Assembly: GCA_029066805.1 (NCBI GenBank)
Contig: JAIEFT010000044.1
Span: 62,001-126,000 of the forward strand
Direction of reading: 5' to 3'
From: Clostridiales bacterium
GTDB taxonomy: Bacteria; Bacillota; Clostridia; Christensenellales; Pumilibacteraceae
DNA length: 64,000 bases
A program made the translations under genes and the position numbers. Below are positions 19,901-26,994 of this stretch, one piece after another. The stretch's first letter is position 1, and each line of letters starts with the position of its first letter. The notes beneath the pieces were generated by a model, which made no database searches, was not told the DNA's origin, and saw only the letters and a list, made by a program, of their open reading frames with translations.

Positions 19901-20665
19901 ATCAACAACAAGGGCTACTACTACGACGTTGTTGTAGAGCAAACCGCGCCCGGCGTTAGCGAGATCAAAAGCTTTAAGCTGTACAATCTTTTGGGCGAGG
20001 ACGTCACAAGCGAGCTTGAGGGCAATATAACATTCCTGCCGGGCAAGCTGGTTGTGACTAACAAAAAACATATAACCGTCGAGATGTCGTTTGTTGCTCA
20101 GACGTATAACGGCACGCCGCTTAAGTTTGAACCGGAAGACTACATTGTTATTGACGCGCCCATAGGGTATACCGTTACGCTCGATTTGTCGCGAATGAGT
20201 ATGATCGCTGCGGGTAAGCTCACTACCGAGGGCTTGCGGGATATGCTCGATAGCGAGTACGGGCAAAATATGTGGTATACTGTTTTGAATGCCGAGGGCG
20301 TGGACGTTACGAGCGAATACTTTATATCGTTTATTGGCAATGTCGAGGACGCGAGCGTTGTGGCGAGCCTAAAAGCGGACACGTCAATCATGACTGTGCT
20401 GGAGGTTTCGCGCAGGCGCGTGGAGTTTACGTCAACTTCCGTGTCTAAAAAGTACGACGGAACGCCGCTCGAGGGAGAGGTTACTTATTCCCAATCGGAG
20501 CTTGCCGCGGGGCACAAGGCGGTCATTACCAAGACTGCGTCAATAATCGACGTAGGGGAAACAGTAAGCACATTTGAAGTCAAAATCGTGGATGGCGAGG
20601 GCGTTGACGTCACGGACAATTACATTATTGTTTGCGCCAACGGTATGCTTACAGTAACCGAATAA
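13949..20665 (+). CDS. Giant YDG/MBG-repeat protein with transglutaminase-like domain, 2238 residues
   Basis: The start ATG 13949 has AAGGAGG at 13932-13938. One membrane helix (about residues 25-45) is followed by an Ig-like segment and about 15-16 divergent YDG/MBG repeats. Several are enlarged to more than 100 residues by inserts containing the motif RDVxRD. Next comes a Gly-rich linker (about 1620-1650) and the same YLRQNSYGDYV module plus transglutaminase-like domain as in the preceding gene. Its residues are Cys1866 (GVCRHYA), His1909 (DRAHGWTEVY) and Glu1925 (WIPVEVT). A second Gly-rich linker and at least two more repeats (NGTPL, YDGTPL) close the protein. It is a longer paralogue of the gene 35 bases upstream. 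The likely role is an elongated wall-spanning stalk presenting a peptide-modifying domain; this is inference. Confidence 0.86.
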   Translation: MLYNDYYRRMSKLMTFARAVKKHMLVILLSIFAVLAVTATLLATRGLVYDRDDCPAQVEYGQSISYTAGAFLAGDVAYEYRADGSTEWGKTPPTRAGKYYVRAVSSRTGGAPSYGKVHAVTILPKKIDVSVGNTTVFGENPSVTAELSYGDTIDCTGFFYADPSRNATTVKAVAESVVITDKNGEDVTYCYDISTPTCPIVFTPRKIGVTVADRTAEYDNTPKAFGGYELSSGTLADGNMLVCVSTTTLTDVGEVSVNPSFRVLNGDGVDVSANYDIAKNTGKISVTQRIVYVTSGSAEGVYSGSGFSCADYEITGNTSVVSGHRLSLELHSSLTDAGECENMMAFKVYDGNDKDISSNYSIVLTAGTLTVTPRAVTVKSADKSWEYDGAAHSYAALADNGIDGLVKGHSVLVNTESAVITDAGTADNDITVTIVDGDGTDKTGNYKIAYDPGTLTVTRKTLTVITAAAQFVYDGNPHGMAALHSVEGLIDGHSAMADNTIGTYTTITDVGIDGNEVKVIVSDGYGVDKTHNYSIMYMYGVLRVNERPITVKAADVSREYDGTPFTSDRYEIISDYKLVEGHVGVARGGSGITNVGTFSNVIVDFMVFDGETEVTGNYAITFAANRGTLTVTPRVITVKSVDAEFTYDGTAKFKNEIESVDRLLDIHTICVNKQVGAYATITDVGTADNDILTYILDADGIVVSGNYKIIHVPGTLTVKPRPVTVKSASLSKIYDATPLIGEADDFEVVEGDFVLDHNGSAYYDIGRIGVGKMPNVIDEFSVFSGETDVTKNYKITISEEKGTLTVTPRPIKVIADDKDKKFVYDGEWHGYFGCTIVPVSPLGEDDDAIVGGQTVQRIAYTSATLRDVKYDEYGNVTGINNNMFIVINDGEAVTTQNYQIEYDLGTITVTPRPITVRAGSDSKIYDGTPLTSNEFVVTSELGIVKNQIGVAECNGSITEVGTANNTIEHNLKVYDGDADKTANYDITYDDTPNTLTVEARPITVTTKSHTFTYDGNDHDWKYFDVTPTPPRLESTDVAIISTHHAVVDESDVTIVNEVTLPDATGVSGTPNRFNIFVLDENGEDKTYNYDIVYVYQRIWVRPRPIRVCTESKEFLYDDADHSHVEYTIAYLLATDGDDKPIIDKHKDEVVSFTTVHDVMRNSTSVLNEVIGTDNNIVLAIKDKATSNDVTYNYDIFYVYGELTVNPRTITVTTWSQTFMYDDTEHSFLSYTISNRAPLAESEPGILSVHKPEVDWYTEVRDVMRDINGNILTHTNAILIKISKRSDGVDQTHNYDIQYVYGKLTVTPRPIEITTGSQSWIFDGMYHSNTEYSAKALFELNDGETALASGHKIWLVNRPVAVRDVKRDRDGNVIGYENNSGLKVVRESDNANTTTNYEITYNYGTLTITPRHITVRIGREEFIDGVNSWVYDGEWHKDDYAEIVDTVCDDAPPEELEKTGLLEGHVIEYLWTSVCEVNRDSYDYSYINRIFITSIKQPGALARDNDMSNYQIHYIYGKLRILPRPITIYTSNYAWSYDGQPHSDYQVTVDENTPLANGNWIVNDERSVCEITEVGKKQNKFGVVIYGLYFQDDSDSDFVATGSYEITYVYGELEIVEGEVEGGDNGEHGGNIGGGGLGGGSGEGGGGDGEPKLLFTISTNYNGHIYLRQNSYGDYVLGQSVSFLDAEEFNGLITVGGKFYGMNYLPTTILQNSVSKYYLNVQLEDKGNFVVPYFAAFGDTSQIQTSDVWYYLRGNELSYTLNFHPYMYANDHGSALSGGLDWRYSGIEREYYNFVLSKYLQIPDSTKRYMDGIIAEQNFSLSDPDIISKVAQYIQNSAAYNLEYDTRLDSENDIVVEFLRKYKQGVCRHYAAAATMLFRAIGIPARYVCGVSANGDGTGSPIQVTSDRAHGWTEVYIAGIGWIPVEVTSSNSMGSGGGGGGYGDNIGNGKLSLTIKPIDVYVSAAPAKPINAVIQTAGNVDLNYLINNKGYYYDVVVEQTAPGVSEIKSFKLYNLLGEDVTSELEGNITFLPGKLVVTNKKHITVEMSFVAQTYNGTPLKFEPEDYIVIDAPIGYTVTLDLSRMSMIAAGKLTTEGLRDMLDSEYGQNMWYTVLNAEGVDVTSEYFISFIGNVEDASVVASLKADTSIMTVLEVSRRRVEFTSTSVSKKYDGTPLEGEVTYSQSELAAGHKAVITKTASIIDVGETVSTFEVKIVDGEGVDVTDNYIIVCANGMLTVTE

Positions 20666-20681
20666 AACGGATCAACAGTAT

Positions 20682-22505
20682 ATGGATTTTTTTGAGAGCG
20701 ATAATTTTAATGCGGAAAGAATAGCCGAGGAGGCGGAGCATTTGCGGCACGTCATCGATATGATGAACGAGCAAATTGCGCTGCTCGAAAACGATGGATT
20801 TGCCTATCGCATAGTCAATATCTACGACGCGAACGAAGTGGAAGAATACCGCACCGAGAAGTTCCGCCACGACGTGCGTATTCGTGACGCCGAAATTCTT
20901 AGGCGGTCGTTAGGCACTCCGTATTTTGCGCGCATGAAGCTTGTGCCGATGGGACGAGCGGGCGAGCAGTACGACGTTCCGTCCATTACAAAGGCGCGCA
21001 CGCTGTCGGACGGCGAGTATTTGGGCGATGACGCGGACATCTACGTCGGCGCAAACGTGATCGTATACAAGGAAAAAATCATTGTGTTCTCGCACAACTC
21101 GCCGTTAGGCAACAAGGTGTACGAGCGGTTTGACGGCGGCAAAATCGAGTACGGCGGCTATGAGTACAAGGTAGTTTTCAGGCGCAAGTTTGATATCAGA
21201 GGCGGCAAGCTCGAGGCGGTGTTTCAGGACTTTTCCGCCGAGCATGGCGGCATTGTGTACGACAAGTTTTTGGCGCATATGCTCAAGGTCAAGCGCGGCG
21301 ATAAGCGACTTACGGATATAATCCCGACAATCCAAGCCAATCAGAACGCTATTATAGTTCGCCCTGCCGACGAGAATTTTGTTGCATCCGGTTGCGCGGG
21401 TTGCGGCAAAACAATGCTGCTGTTACAGCGGCTTGAATACCTGTCGTTTAACAGAAAAATCGAGCAGGAAAACGCGCTTATCATCGCGCCGAGCGAGCGC
21501 TACACCGCGCATATTCAGCCTGTAGTGGACGACCTTATGATCAACGCCGTGCGTCGCGTGACAATGGCTCAGCTCTACCGCGAGCTTATATTGTCGCTGC
21601 GCGGCATAAGAGCTTCCGAGCGCAAGACTTTGAGTTCAATGTCGCCCGTCGGGGACGAGAGCCTGTCCGACGAAGTTGTAATAGCGTGCTACGGCGATAA
21701 GGTTAAGCGCAAGCTGATATCCTCGCTGTCTACCGCGAGGCAAAATTACAAGACCAAGCTTGCCGCGTACCGCGCTCAACTCGAGCAGTACGAGCGCGAA
21801 CAGGCTTACGGCGTTTACGCCACGCCTACGGTAGAAAAACCGCGCCCGCCGGCAGTAGCTGTCGATTTGAAAAAGTTTGATTTTTTGCCCGATTTGGGAG
21901 ATAAGCTTACAAAGTGTAAGCTGTATCTACTGCTTACGGCATACTGCTATATTTTGGGCAAGCCGGATTTTTCCGCGACGCTGTTCATTGACGAAGGGCA
22001 GGACTACTTCTTTAACGAGTACAAGCTTCTATCGGAATGCACCAAGGCGACGATCAATGTTTTCGGCGACACCAACCAACAGCCCGTGGAAAACCGCGGT
22101 ATTGACGACTTTAATAGGCTGGACGCGCTGTGGGATTTGAGTCGCTATTCGCTTAACGAAAACTACCGCAATGCGCGCGAGATCACCGAGTATGTAAATA
22201 ATCTTCTCGGAATGAACGTAACCTCGCTCGGCTTGGACGGTGGGACGGTGAGTAAGCTTGCGCTTAGCGATATACCCAAAGCATTGGCGGAGTGCGGCGA
22301 CGACCGTGTGGCGGTAATATATTCGCCCAACGATAAAACGACCGCCGAGTATTTGGCTCGCACCGTTCCGCAAGAGTTGCTGTACACCGTGGTGCAATGT
22401 AAAGGGCTGGAGTTTGAGCGCGTGTATGCGTGCGGCGAGCTTACGGACAAGGAAAAATATATAGCGTATACTCGTGCGCTCGATTCGCTTACCGTTTGCG
22501 GATAA
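20682..22505 (+). CDS. HelD/UvrD-like superfamily 1 helicase
   Basis: 607 residues. The N-terminal 215 residues (helical start, PYFARMK, YVGANVIVYKEK, FRRKFDIRGG) follow the layout of HelD-type proteins. IIPTIQANQNAII precedes Walker A GCAGCGKT (237-244), as in HelD. Further motifs are Walker B FIDEGQDY (435-442), FGDTNQQP (motif III), LNENYRN (motif IV), CKGLEFERV (motif V) and YIAYTRAL (motif VI). HelD enzymes bind RNA polymerase and recycle it from DNA, whereas UvrD-like relatives unwind DNA. The length is below that of typical HelD (about 700-770) because the region between the ATPase halves is small. The gene starts 16 bases after the giant transglutaminase gene with only a weak ribosome binding site, so it probably belongs to the same operon. 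Its role beside surface genes is unclear. Confidence 0.8.
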   Translation: MDFFESDNFNAERIAEEAEHLRHVIDMMNEQIALLENDGFAYRIVNIYDANEVEEYRTEKFRHDVRIRDAEILRRSLGTPYFARMKLVPMGRAGEQYDVPSITKARTLSDGEYLGDDADIYVGANVIVYKEKIIVFSHNSPLGNKVYERFDGGKIEYGGYEYKVVFRRKFDIRGGKLEAVFQDFSAEHGGIVYDKFLAHMLKVKRGDKRLTDIIPTIQANQNAIIVRPADENFVASGCAGCGKTMLLLQRLEYLSFNRKIEQENALIIAPSERYTAHIQPVVDDLMINAVRRVTMAQLYRELILSLRGIRASERKTLSSMSPVGDESLSDEVVIACYGDKVKRKLISSLSTARQNYKTKLAAYRAQLEQYEREQAYGVYATPTVEKPRPPAVAVDLKKFDFLPDLGDKLTKCKLYLLLTAYCYILGKPDFSATLFIDEGQDYFFNEYKLLSECTKATINVFGDTNQQPVENRGIDDFNRLDALWDLSRYSLNENYRNAREITEYVNNLLGMNVTSLGLDGGTVSKLALSDIPKALAECGDDRVAVIYSPNDKTTAEYLARTVPQELLYTVVQCKGLEFERVYACGELTDKEKYIAYTRALDSLTVCG

Positions 22506-22571
22506 AAACCTGAGTCGTTTAGTTATCACCGATTTTGCACAAACTTTTAGTGATTTGTTCACAGTGCGGTC

Positions 22572-22600
22572 ATGACCAATTCAAACGAACCGTATATAAT
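22572..22600 (+). promoter_or_regulatory. Promoter of the HtrA-like gene
   Basis: The -10 box TATAAT (22595-22600) lies 17 bases after a weak -35 ATGACC (22572-22577). GGAG at 22610-22613 serves the ATG at 22622. It marks the end of the upstream gene cluster. Confidence 0.55.
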
Positions 22601-22621
22601 AATATCTACGGAGATATCAAT

Positions 22622-23719
22622 ATGAAAGGATTGAAAAGATTATTTTACTTGACGGCAATATTTGCGGCGGCGATTGTAGCTTTTGGCGGCTGTGCTAGCG
22701 AACAAAAGGACGTGACGCGCGTGACCGCTTACGTCGCTACCGAAACGCGTGCGACCCCCGGCTCTACGGCGGATGTCGTAAGCATGGTCGCGGAGTCGGT
22801 TGTGGAAATACGCACCGAATCGGTCACTACACAGTGGGGCATGCAGTATGTTGTATCGGGTGCGGGTAGCGGCGTTATCGTTGCGCACGACTCGGATTTT
22901 CAAACCTATTATATAGTCACCAACAATCATGTTATCGAGGGCGCGCGGCAGATAAAAGTATCGTTGCGCTCGGGCGGCGCGGACTATTCTGCCACGCTCA
23001 TCGCGTCCGACGTTGAGGGCGATATAGCCGTTATTTCCATTAAGGAAAGCAGTACGCTCAATGTGGCGGTGTGGGGGCACAGCTCGGGGCTTTTGGTCGG
23101 CGAGGACGTTATAGCAATCGGCAATCCTTTGGGGAGTCTCGGCGGCACGGTCACAAAAGGCATTATTTCCGCGACGGAACGGTCTATTCCCGTCGGCAAC
23201 TACACCATGACTCTGCTCCAAACGGACACCGCAATCAATCCCGGCAACTCGGGCGGCGGTCTGTTTAATATGCGTGGCGAGCTTGTGGGCGTTGTCAACG
23301 CCAAAACCTCGGACGAGGAAGTAGAGGGCATTTGCTTTGCTATCCCCGCAGACACAGCGAGGAAGCTTTTTGACGACCTTGTAACAAACGGCGTTGTAAG
23401 CGGCAGGGTTACGCTGGGCATATCTGTTGGCGTGTACGACGCAAGCACGGTGTACGTTACGACTGTTGGCGAAGCTTGCGACGGCGACTTTAAACAGTAT
23501 GACCGCATCGCCAAAATAAACGACGTTGCAGTTACGTCGCTCCTTACGTACCACGACGCGCTGTCCGCGCTAAAGCCCGACGAAAAAGCTACGGTAACTG
23601 TGTATCGACATATCCGAAACGTGCAGGGATTTTTCGGCTCGGTCACGCCTGTCTTTTCCGACACGCCGACCGAAATTACCGTCACTGCTAAGCAATTGAA
23701 AAAAGGTGAGAGCATATGA
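22622..23719 (+). CDS. HtrA/DegP-like trypsin-fold lipoprotein protease with PDZ domain
   Basis: 365 residues from ATG 22622, chosen for GGAG 8 bases upstream and because it begins a clean lipoprotein signal peptide with Cys24 in AFGGC; an in-frame ATG at 22535 would bury it. The S1 protease triad is visible as His103 (TNNHV), Asp134 (GDIAVISI) and Ser210 (NPGNSGGG). A PDZ domain follows (about 262-345: LGISVGV ... DRIAKINDVAV). This family degrades misfolded exported proteins outside the membrane. Here the usual membrane anchor is replaced by a lipid anchor. The stop overlaps the next start (ATGA), so the small following gene is co-translated. Confidence 0.92.
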   Translation: MKGLKRLFYLTAIFAAAIVAFGGCASEQKDVTRVTAYVATETRATPGSTADVVSMVAESVVEIRTESVTTQWGMQYVVSGAGSGVIVAHDSDFQTYYIVTNNHVIEGARQIKVSLRSGGADYSATLIASDVEGDIAVISIKESSTLNVAVWGHSSGLLVGEDVIAIGNPLGSLGGTVTKGIISATERSIPVGNYTMTLLQTDTAINPGNSGGGLFNMRGELVGVVNAKTSDEEVEGICFAIPADTARKLFDDLVTNGVVSGRVTLGISVGVYDASTVYVTTVGEACDGDFKQYDRIAKINDVAVTSLLTYHDALSALKPDEKATVTVYRHIRNVQGFFGSVTPVFSDTPTEITVTAKQLKKGESI

Positions 23720-23973
23720 TTCATTCTATGAGCGGCGGAAAGCTTTCAGATTACGGTAGCTACACGTTTGTAAAGCTAAAGTTTGAGGGCGATGAACGTA
23801 CGTACTGGTATATTTGCGAATTCGAGGTGGAGGAGGGCGACAGAGTGTCCGCGCCATTCGGTGTGAGCGGATTATCTAAACCCGCAACCGTAGTTAAGGT
23901 CGAGTGCGGCGTATCGGGTCAGGTCGCGCCCATTCCGATCAAGCGCGCCAAACGCGTTTTGCAAAAGCTGTAG
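23716..23973 (+). CDS. Small protein of unknown function coupled to the protease gene
   Basis: 85 residues, soluble, no Cys pair or membrane helix. The ATGA overlap with the protease gene supports a real gene. The segment FEVEEGDRVSAPFG (about residues 35-48) recalls the N-terminal beta-barrel of PriA (EEGxRVxVPFG), and the basic C terminus KRAKRVLQKL could bind nucleic acid. The resemblance is short and by eye, so no function is assigned. Confidence 0.65.
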   Translation: MIHSMSGGKLSDYGSYTFVKLKFEGDERTYWYICEFEVEEGDRVSAPFGVSGLSKPATVVKVECGVSGQVAPIPIKRAKRVLQKL

Positions 23974-23984
23974 CAACGTATCGC

Positions 23985-24013
23985 TTGACAATAATCGAGT
24001 AGCGGAGTATAAT
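23985..24013 (+). promoter_or_regulatory. Consensus promoter giving a leaderless mRNA
   Basis: TTGACA (23985-23990), 17-base spacer, TATAAT (24008-24013). The ATG at 24020 is 6 bases past the -10 box, where transcription would begin. There is no ribosome binding site, so the mRNA is predicted to be leaderless. Confidence 0.85.
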
Positions 24014-24019
24014 ACAATT

Positions 24020-24337
24020 ATGTTTTTGAGCGCTTTACAAGGCTATGTGGTCTTTATAATAATTGCCGTGGTCATGTTACAGTACGCCTTTGCGGTGTTC
24101 TGCCTGCTTAAGCTCGCGTACTTGGATATTCCCAAAAAACGTTATATCCTGTGGAACTTGTTTATTCTTATCGTGTTCTTTATCGGCGGCACAGCGTTCC
24201 TCGTGTATTACTCTAAGCACCCCGATCTTCGTATTCCCAAGGACGCGCTTCCAGAGCAAACGGAGCAGCCTCGGGAGGAAAAAACCGAAGAACAGACCGC
24301 TGCCTCGGAAACGACCGAAAATGCGGATAACGAATAA
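24020..24337 (+). CDS. Small membrane protein, PLDc_N-like
   Basis: 105 residues with two transmembrane helices (about 5-32 and 42-64), then a polar, Glu-rich tail. The second helix region (YILWNLFILIVFFIGGTAFLVYY) resembles the phospholipase D-nuclease N-terminal (PLDc_N) domain, a two-helix module found alone in many Bacillota. No enzymatic part follows. Its own perfect promoter and lack of ribosome binding site indicate separate, leaderless expression. The function is unknown. Confidence 0.75.
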   Translation: MFLSALQGYVVFIIIAVVMLQYAFAVFCLLKLAYLDIPKKRYILWNLFILIVFFIGGTAFLVYYSKHPDLRIPKDALPEQTEQPREEKTEEQTAASETTENADNE

Positions 24338-24341
24338 TACC

Positions 24342-24368
24342 ACCCCTCGAGAAATCGGGGGATTTTTT
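24342..24368 (+). terminator. Probable intrinsic terminator
   Basis: A short CCCC/GGGG stem (CCCCTCGAGAAATCGGGG) is followed by seven T residues, right after the stop of the small membrane protein gene. The stem is short, so confidence is moderate. Confidence 0.5.
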
Positions 24369-24400
24369 TACGTAAAAGTCATATAAACAAATTAAATCTA

Positions 24401-24429
24401 TTGAAGTTCGCAATATATTGTGTTAAAAT
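24401..24429 (+). promoter_or_regulatory. Promoter of the CDF transporter, leaderless
   Basis: TTGAAG (24401-24406), 17-base spacer, TAAAAT (24424-24429). The ATG at 24436 is 6 bases past the -10 box with no Shine-Dalgarno site, so a leaderless mRNA is predicted. Confidence 0.7.
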
Positions 24430-24435
24430 ATCTGT

Positions 24436-25530
24436 ATGGAAAAACGCACTAAAAACGCCGTTGTCACGCTTGCCGTAGGACTCGCGCTGAATATTCTGCT
24501 TGGCGTGACTAAGCTGGTCGCGGGGATCTTATCGCGCTCGGCTTCGGTCGCGTCCGACGCGCTTAATAATATTTCGGACGCGGCGGTGTCTATAGTGACG
24601 ATAATCGCAACGGCGCTTGCGGCACGGCGCGCAGACCACGACCATCCGTTCGGACACGGCAGGTACGAGTACATAGCTACGTTTGTCGTGGGCGCGGGCA
24701 TACTCGCCGTCGGCGTGGAGGCGTTTATAAGCGGCATAGAGCGCATAATCGAGCCTGTCACAATGAACATAGGTGTTATCGTGTGGGTGACGCTTGTGGG
24801 TTCAATCGCAGTAAAGGGATTTATGGCTGTGTTGTATTTTACGCGTGCTAAAATGAGCGTTGCGGGCGGCGACACGCTAAAAGCCGCGGCGGTAGACTCG
24901 GTATCGGACGCGGCGGTAACAGCCGTTGTGCTGTGCTGTATGATCGCCGAATTGTATACCGGCGCGCACATAGACGGTTATGCCTCAGTCGCTGTAGCTG
25001 TGGTTATCGTGGTGTTTGCGGTCAAGATACTCAAAACAACGATTAGCAGATTGCTCGGCGAACGCCCCGATTCCGAGCTGTACGACACGGTACGCAACAT
25101 TATTCTGTCGTTTGACAATGTGGTGTCGGTGCACGACCTGATCATCAACGATTACGGCGCGGCTACCAAGATAGCCGAAGCGGACGCCGAGTTTCCGAGC
25201 AGCATGAGCTTTGTCGAAGTCCATTCCGTGTGCGACGGGATAGAACGCGAGGTTTACGACCAAACGGGAATTAGACTGTGCATTCACGCCGACCCCATAA
25301 TCGACAGTGACGAGCGTCTGATGGTTTTGCGCAAGCGTGTGTCGGAAATACTCGGCGCATACGGTGCGACCGCGCATGACATATCGATCAACGACGACAA
25401 GAGCTGTGTAGAGCTGGATATTCATCTTCCGCTCGATAAGTCGCCCGAAGCGGAAATAACGGCGCAGGTCAAGGCAAGCATTGTAGCCTATTTGCCGTAC
25501 GACGTTTGCGTAAACGTCGATTATATTTGA
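24436..25530 (+). CDS. Cation diffusion facilitator (CDF) metal exporter
   Basis: 364 residues: about six transmembrane helices in the first 210 residues, then a cytoplasmic domain that appears to be duplicated (two HDxxI modules near 234 and 315). Membrane metal ligands are N44-x3-D48 in helix 2 (ALNNISDAA) and D154-x3-D158 in helix 5 (VDSVSDAA). An Asn in the first position is characteristic of the Mn/Fe-type CDFs, whereas Zn-type members have His or Asp. I therefore predict Mn(II) or Fe(II) export rather than zinc; this is an inference from family knowledge. The His-rich loop DHDHPFGHGR near 75 is typical of the family. The gene has its own promoter and ends 25 bases before mnmA. Confidence 0.9.
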   Translation: MEKRTKNAVVTLAVGLALNILLGVTKLVAGILSRSASVASDALNNISDAAVSIVTIIATALAARRADHDHPFGHGRYEYIATFVVGAGILAVGVEAFISGIERIIEPVTMNIGVIVWVTLVGSIAVKGFMAVLYFTRAKMSVAGGDTLKAAAVDSVSDAAVTAVVLCCMIAELYTGAHIDGYASVAVAVVIVVFAVKILKTTISRLLGERPDSELYDTVRNIILSFDNVVSVHDLIINDYGAATKIAEADAEFPSSMSFVEVHSVCDGIEREVYDQTGIRLCIHADPIIDSDERLMVLRKRVSEILGAYGATAHDISINDDKSCVELDIHLPLDKSPEAEITAQVKASIVAYLPYDVCVNVDYI

Positions 25531-25555
25531 GCGAGGTGCAATTATAAGCGCAGCC

Positions 25556-26611
25556 ATGAAAAAGGTAATAATAGGCATGTCGGGCGGCGTGGACTCCGCA
25601 GTCGCGGCGTATCTTCTTAAAGCGGACGGCTACGACGTGACGGGACTTTTTATGCACAATTGGGAGGAGGACGGGCAGTGCCCCGCCGCCGAGGATTGGC
25701 GCGACGTCCAAGCCGTTTGCGAAAGATTGAATATTAATTGCTATTCGGTCAACTTTGCGGGCGAGTACATGGACGGCGTGTTTGATTACTTTCTTAAAGA
25801 GTACAGAGCGTACCGAACGCCCAATCCCGACGTGCTGTGCAACCGCGTAGTTAAGTTCGGCGCATTCCGCGACTACTGCATGCAGATCGGTGCGGAGTAT
25901 ATTGCTACGGGTCACTATTGCAAGCGCGACGGCTATAGACTACTGAAGGCGGCGGACGGCAATAAGGACCAAACGTACTTTCTTAATCAAGTTAAAACGG
26001 AACAGCTTAGTAACGTGCTTTTTCCGCTCGGCGATTTACTGAAACCGCAGGTGCGCGAGATTGCCGAAAAGCTAAACCTTCCCGTCGCCAAAAAGAAAGA
26101 CAGCACGGGCATATGCTTTATAGGCGAGCGCAAGTTCAAAAAATTTTTGGCGGAATATCTGCCGGCTCAACCCGGTGATATTGTGGACGAGGGCGGCAAC
26201 GTCGTGGGTAGGCACGACGGACTGATGTACTATACGCTCGGTCAGCGGCGCGGTTTGGGTATAGGCGGCGTTAAGGGCGAGGTCGGCAGATGGTTTGTGC
26301 TCCGAAAAGACGTTAAGAATAATCACCTTGTTGTGTCGTGCGGCGACGAGAGCGGACTTATGTCGCGCAAGGTGTTAGGGACTGATTTTAACGTGATTGG
26401 CGAGTTCGACATGCCGAAAGAGCTGCGGTGCACGGCAAAGACGCGCTATCGTCAGCCCGATCAAGCGGCTACGCTATCTGTCGCAGCAGACGGAAGGTTT
26501 ACGCTTGACTTTGACGATCCGCAACGCGCGGTCACGCCCGGGCAGTACGCCGTGGTGTACGTTGGCGATAGATGCTTGGGCGGCGGAGTAATCGAGAGTA
26601 CGGAAGTATAG
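25556..26611 (+). CDS. mnmA: tRNA-specific 2-thiouridylase MnmA
   Basis: 351 residues, the usual length. It makes 2-thiouridine at position 34 of Lys, Glu and Gln tRNAs, using sulfur relayed from a cysteine desulfurase. The PP-loop SGGVDS is at 9-14, the two catalytic cysteines are Cys95 (NPDVLCN) and Cys187 (STGICFIG), and ATGHYC and the C-terminal beta-barrel (QRRGLGIGG, RYRQ) are present. A weak GAGGTG lies about 15 bases before ATG 25556. It is probably co-transcribed with the CDF gene. Confidence 0.95.
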   Translation: MKKVIIGMSGGVDSAVAAYLLKADGYDVTGLFMHNWEEDGQCPAAEDWRDVQAVCERLNINCYSVNFAGEYMDGVFDYFLKEYRAYRTPNPDVLCNRVVKFGAFRDYCMQIGAEYIATGHYCKRDGYRLLKAADGNKDQTYFLNQVKTEQLSNVLFPLGDLLKPQVREIAEKLNLPVAKKKDSTGICFIGERKFKKFLAEYLPAQPGDIVDEGGNVVGRHDGLMYYTLGQRRGLGIGGVKGEVGRWFVLRKDVKNNHLVVSCGDESGLMSRKVLGTDFNVIGEFDMPKELRCTAKTRYRQPDQAATLSVAADGRFTLDFDDPQRAVTPGQYAVVYVGDRCLGGGVIESTEV

Positions 26612-26612
26612 T

Positions 26613-26945
26613 ATGGTTGGCAAGGTTTTTAAGATAGCTGCATTCACGCTGTTTGGGATTGCGTTCGCGCTTGGCGCAGGAGCGATCGTCGGGATAAGTG
26701 CGAACGGCGAGAGCGAGGTTGGCGGTTGGCTGCTGCTCGCGGCAGGGATTACCGTTATTGTCGCGGGCATTTGCGCCGTTGCCGCTATTATTTTCGGCAA
26801 GGGCAGTGCAGCCGAAAAAACGGGCAAGTTTATTCTTTTGTCGTCGCCGTTTACGTGCCTTATAGTTATCGTCGGGGCGGTCGTTCTAACCGTCGGGGCG
26901 CTTGTAATATTTGTTATATACTGCGCAGGCTCGATGTATGCGTAG
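26613..26945 (+). CDS. Small integral membrane protein of unknown function
   Basis: 110 residues with three predicted transmembrane helices (about 7-29, 39-64, 77-104) and little else. ATG 26613 lies one base after the mnmA stop, so expression depends on mnmA translation. I do not recognise a family. Confidence 0.65.
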   Translation: MVGKVFKIAAFTLFGIAFALGAGAIVGISANGESEVGGWLLLAAGITVIVAGICAVAAIIFGKGSAAEKTGKFILLSSPFTCLIVIVGAVVLTVGALVIFVIYCAGSMYA

Positions 26946-26994
26946 CCCTTTACAAAGACTATAATTAATGATAGAATAATGCAAGGAGATAATA

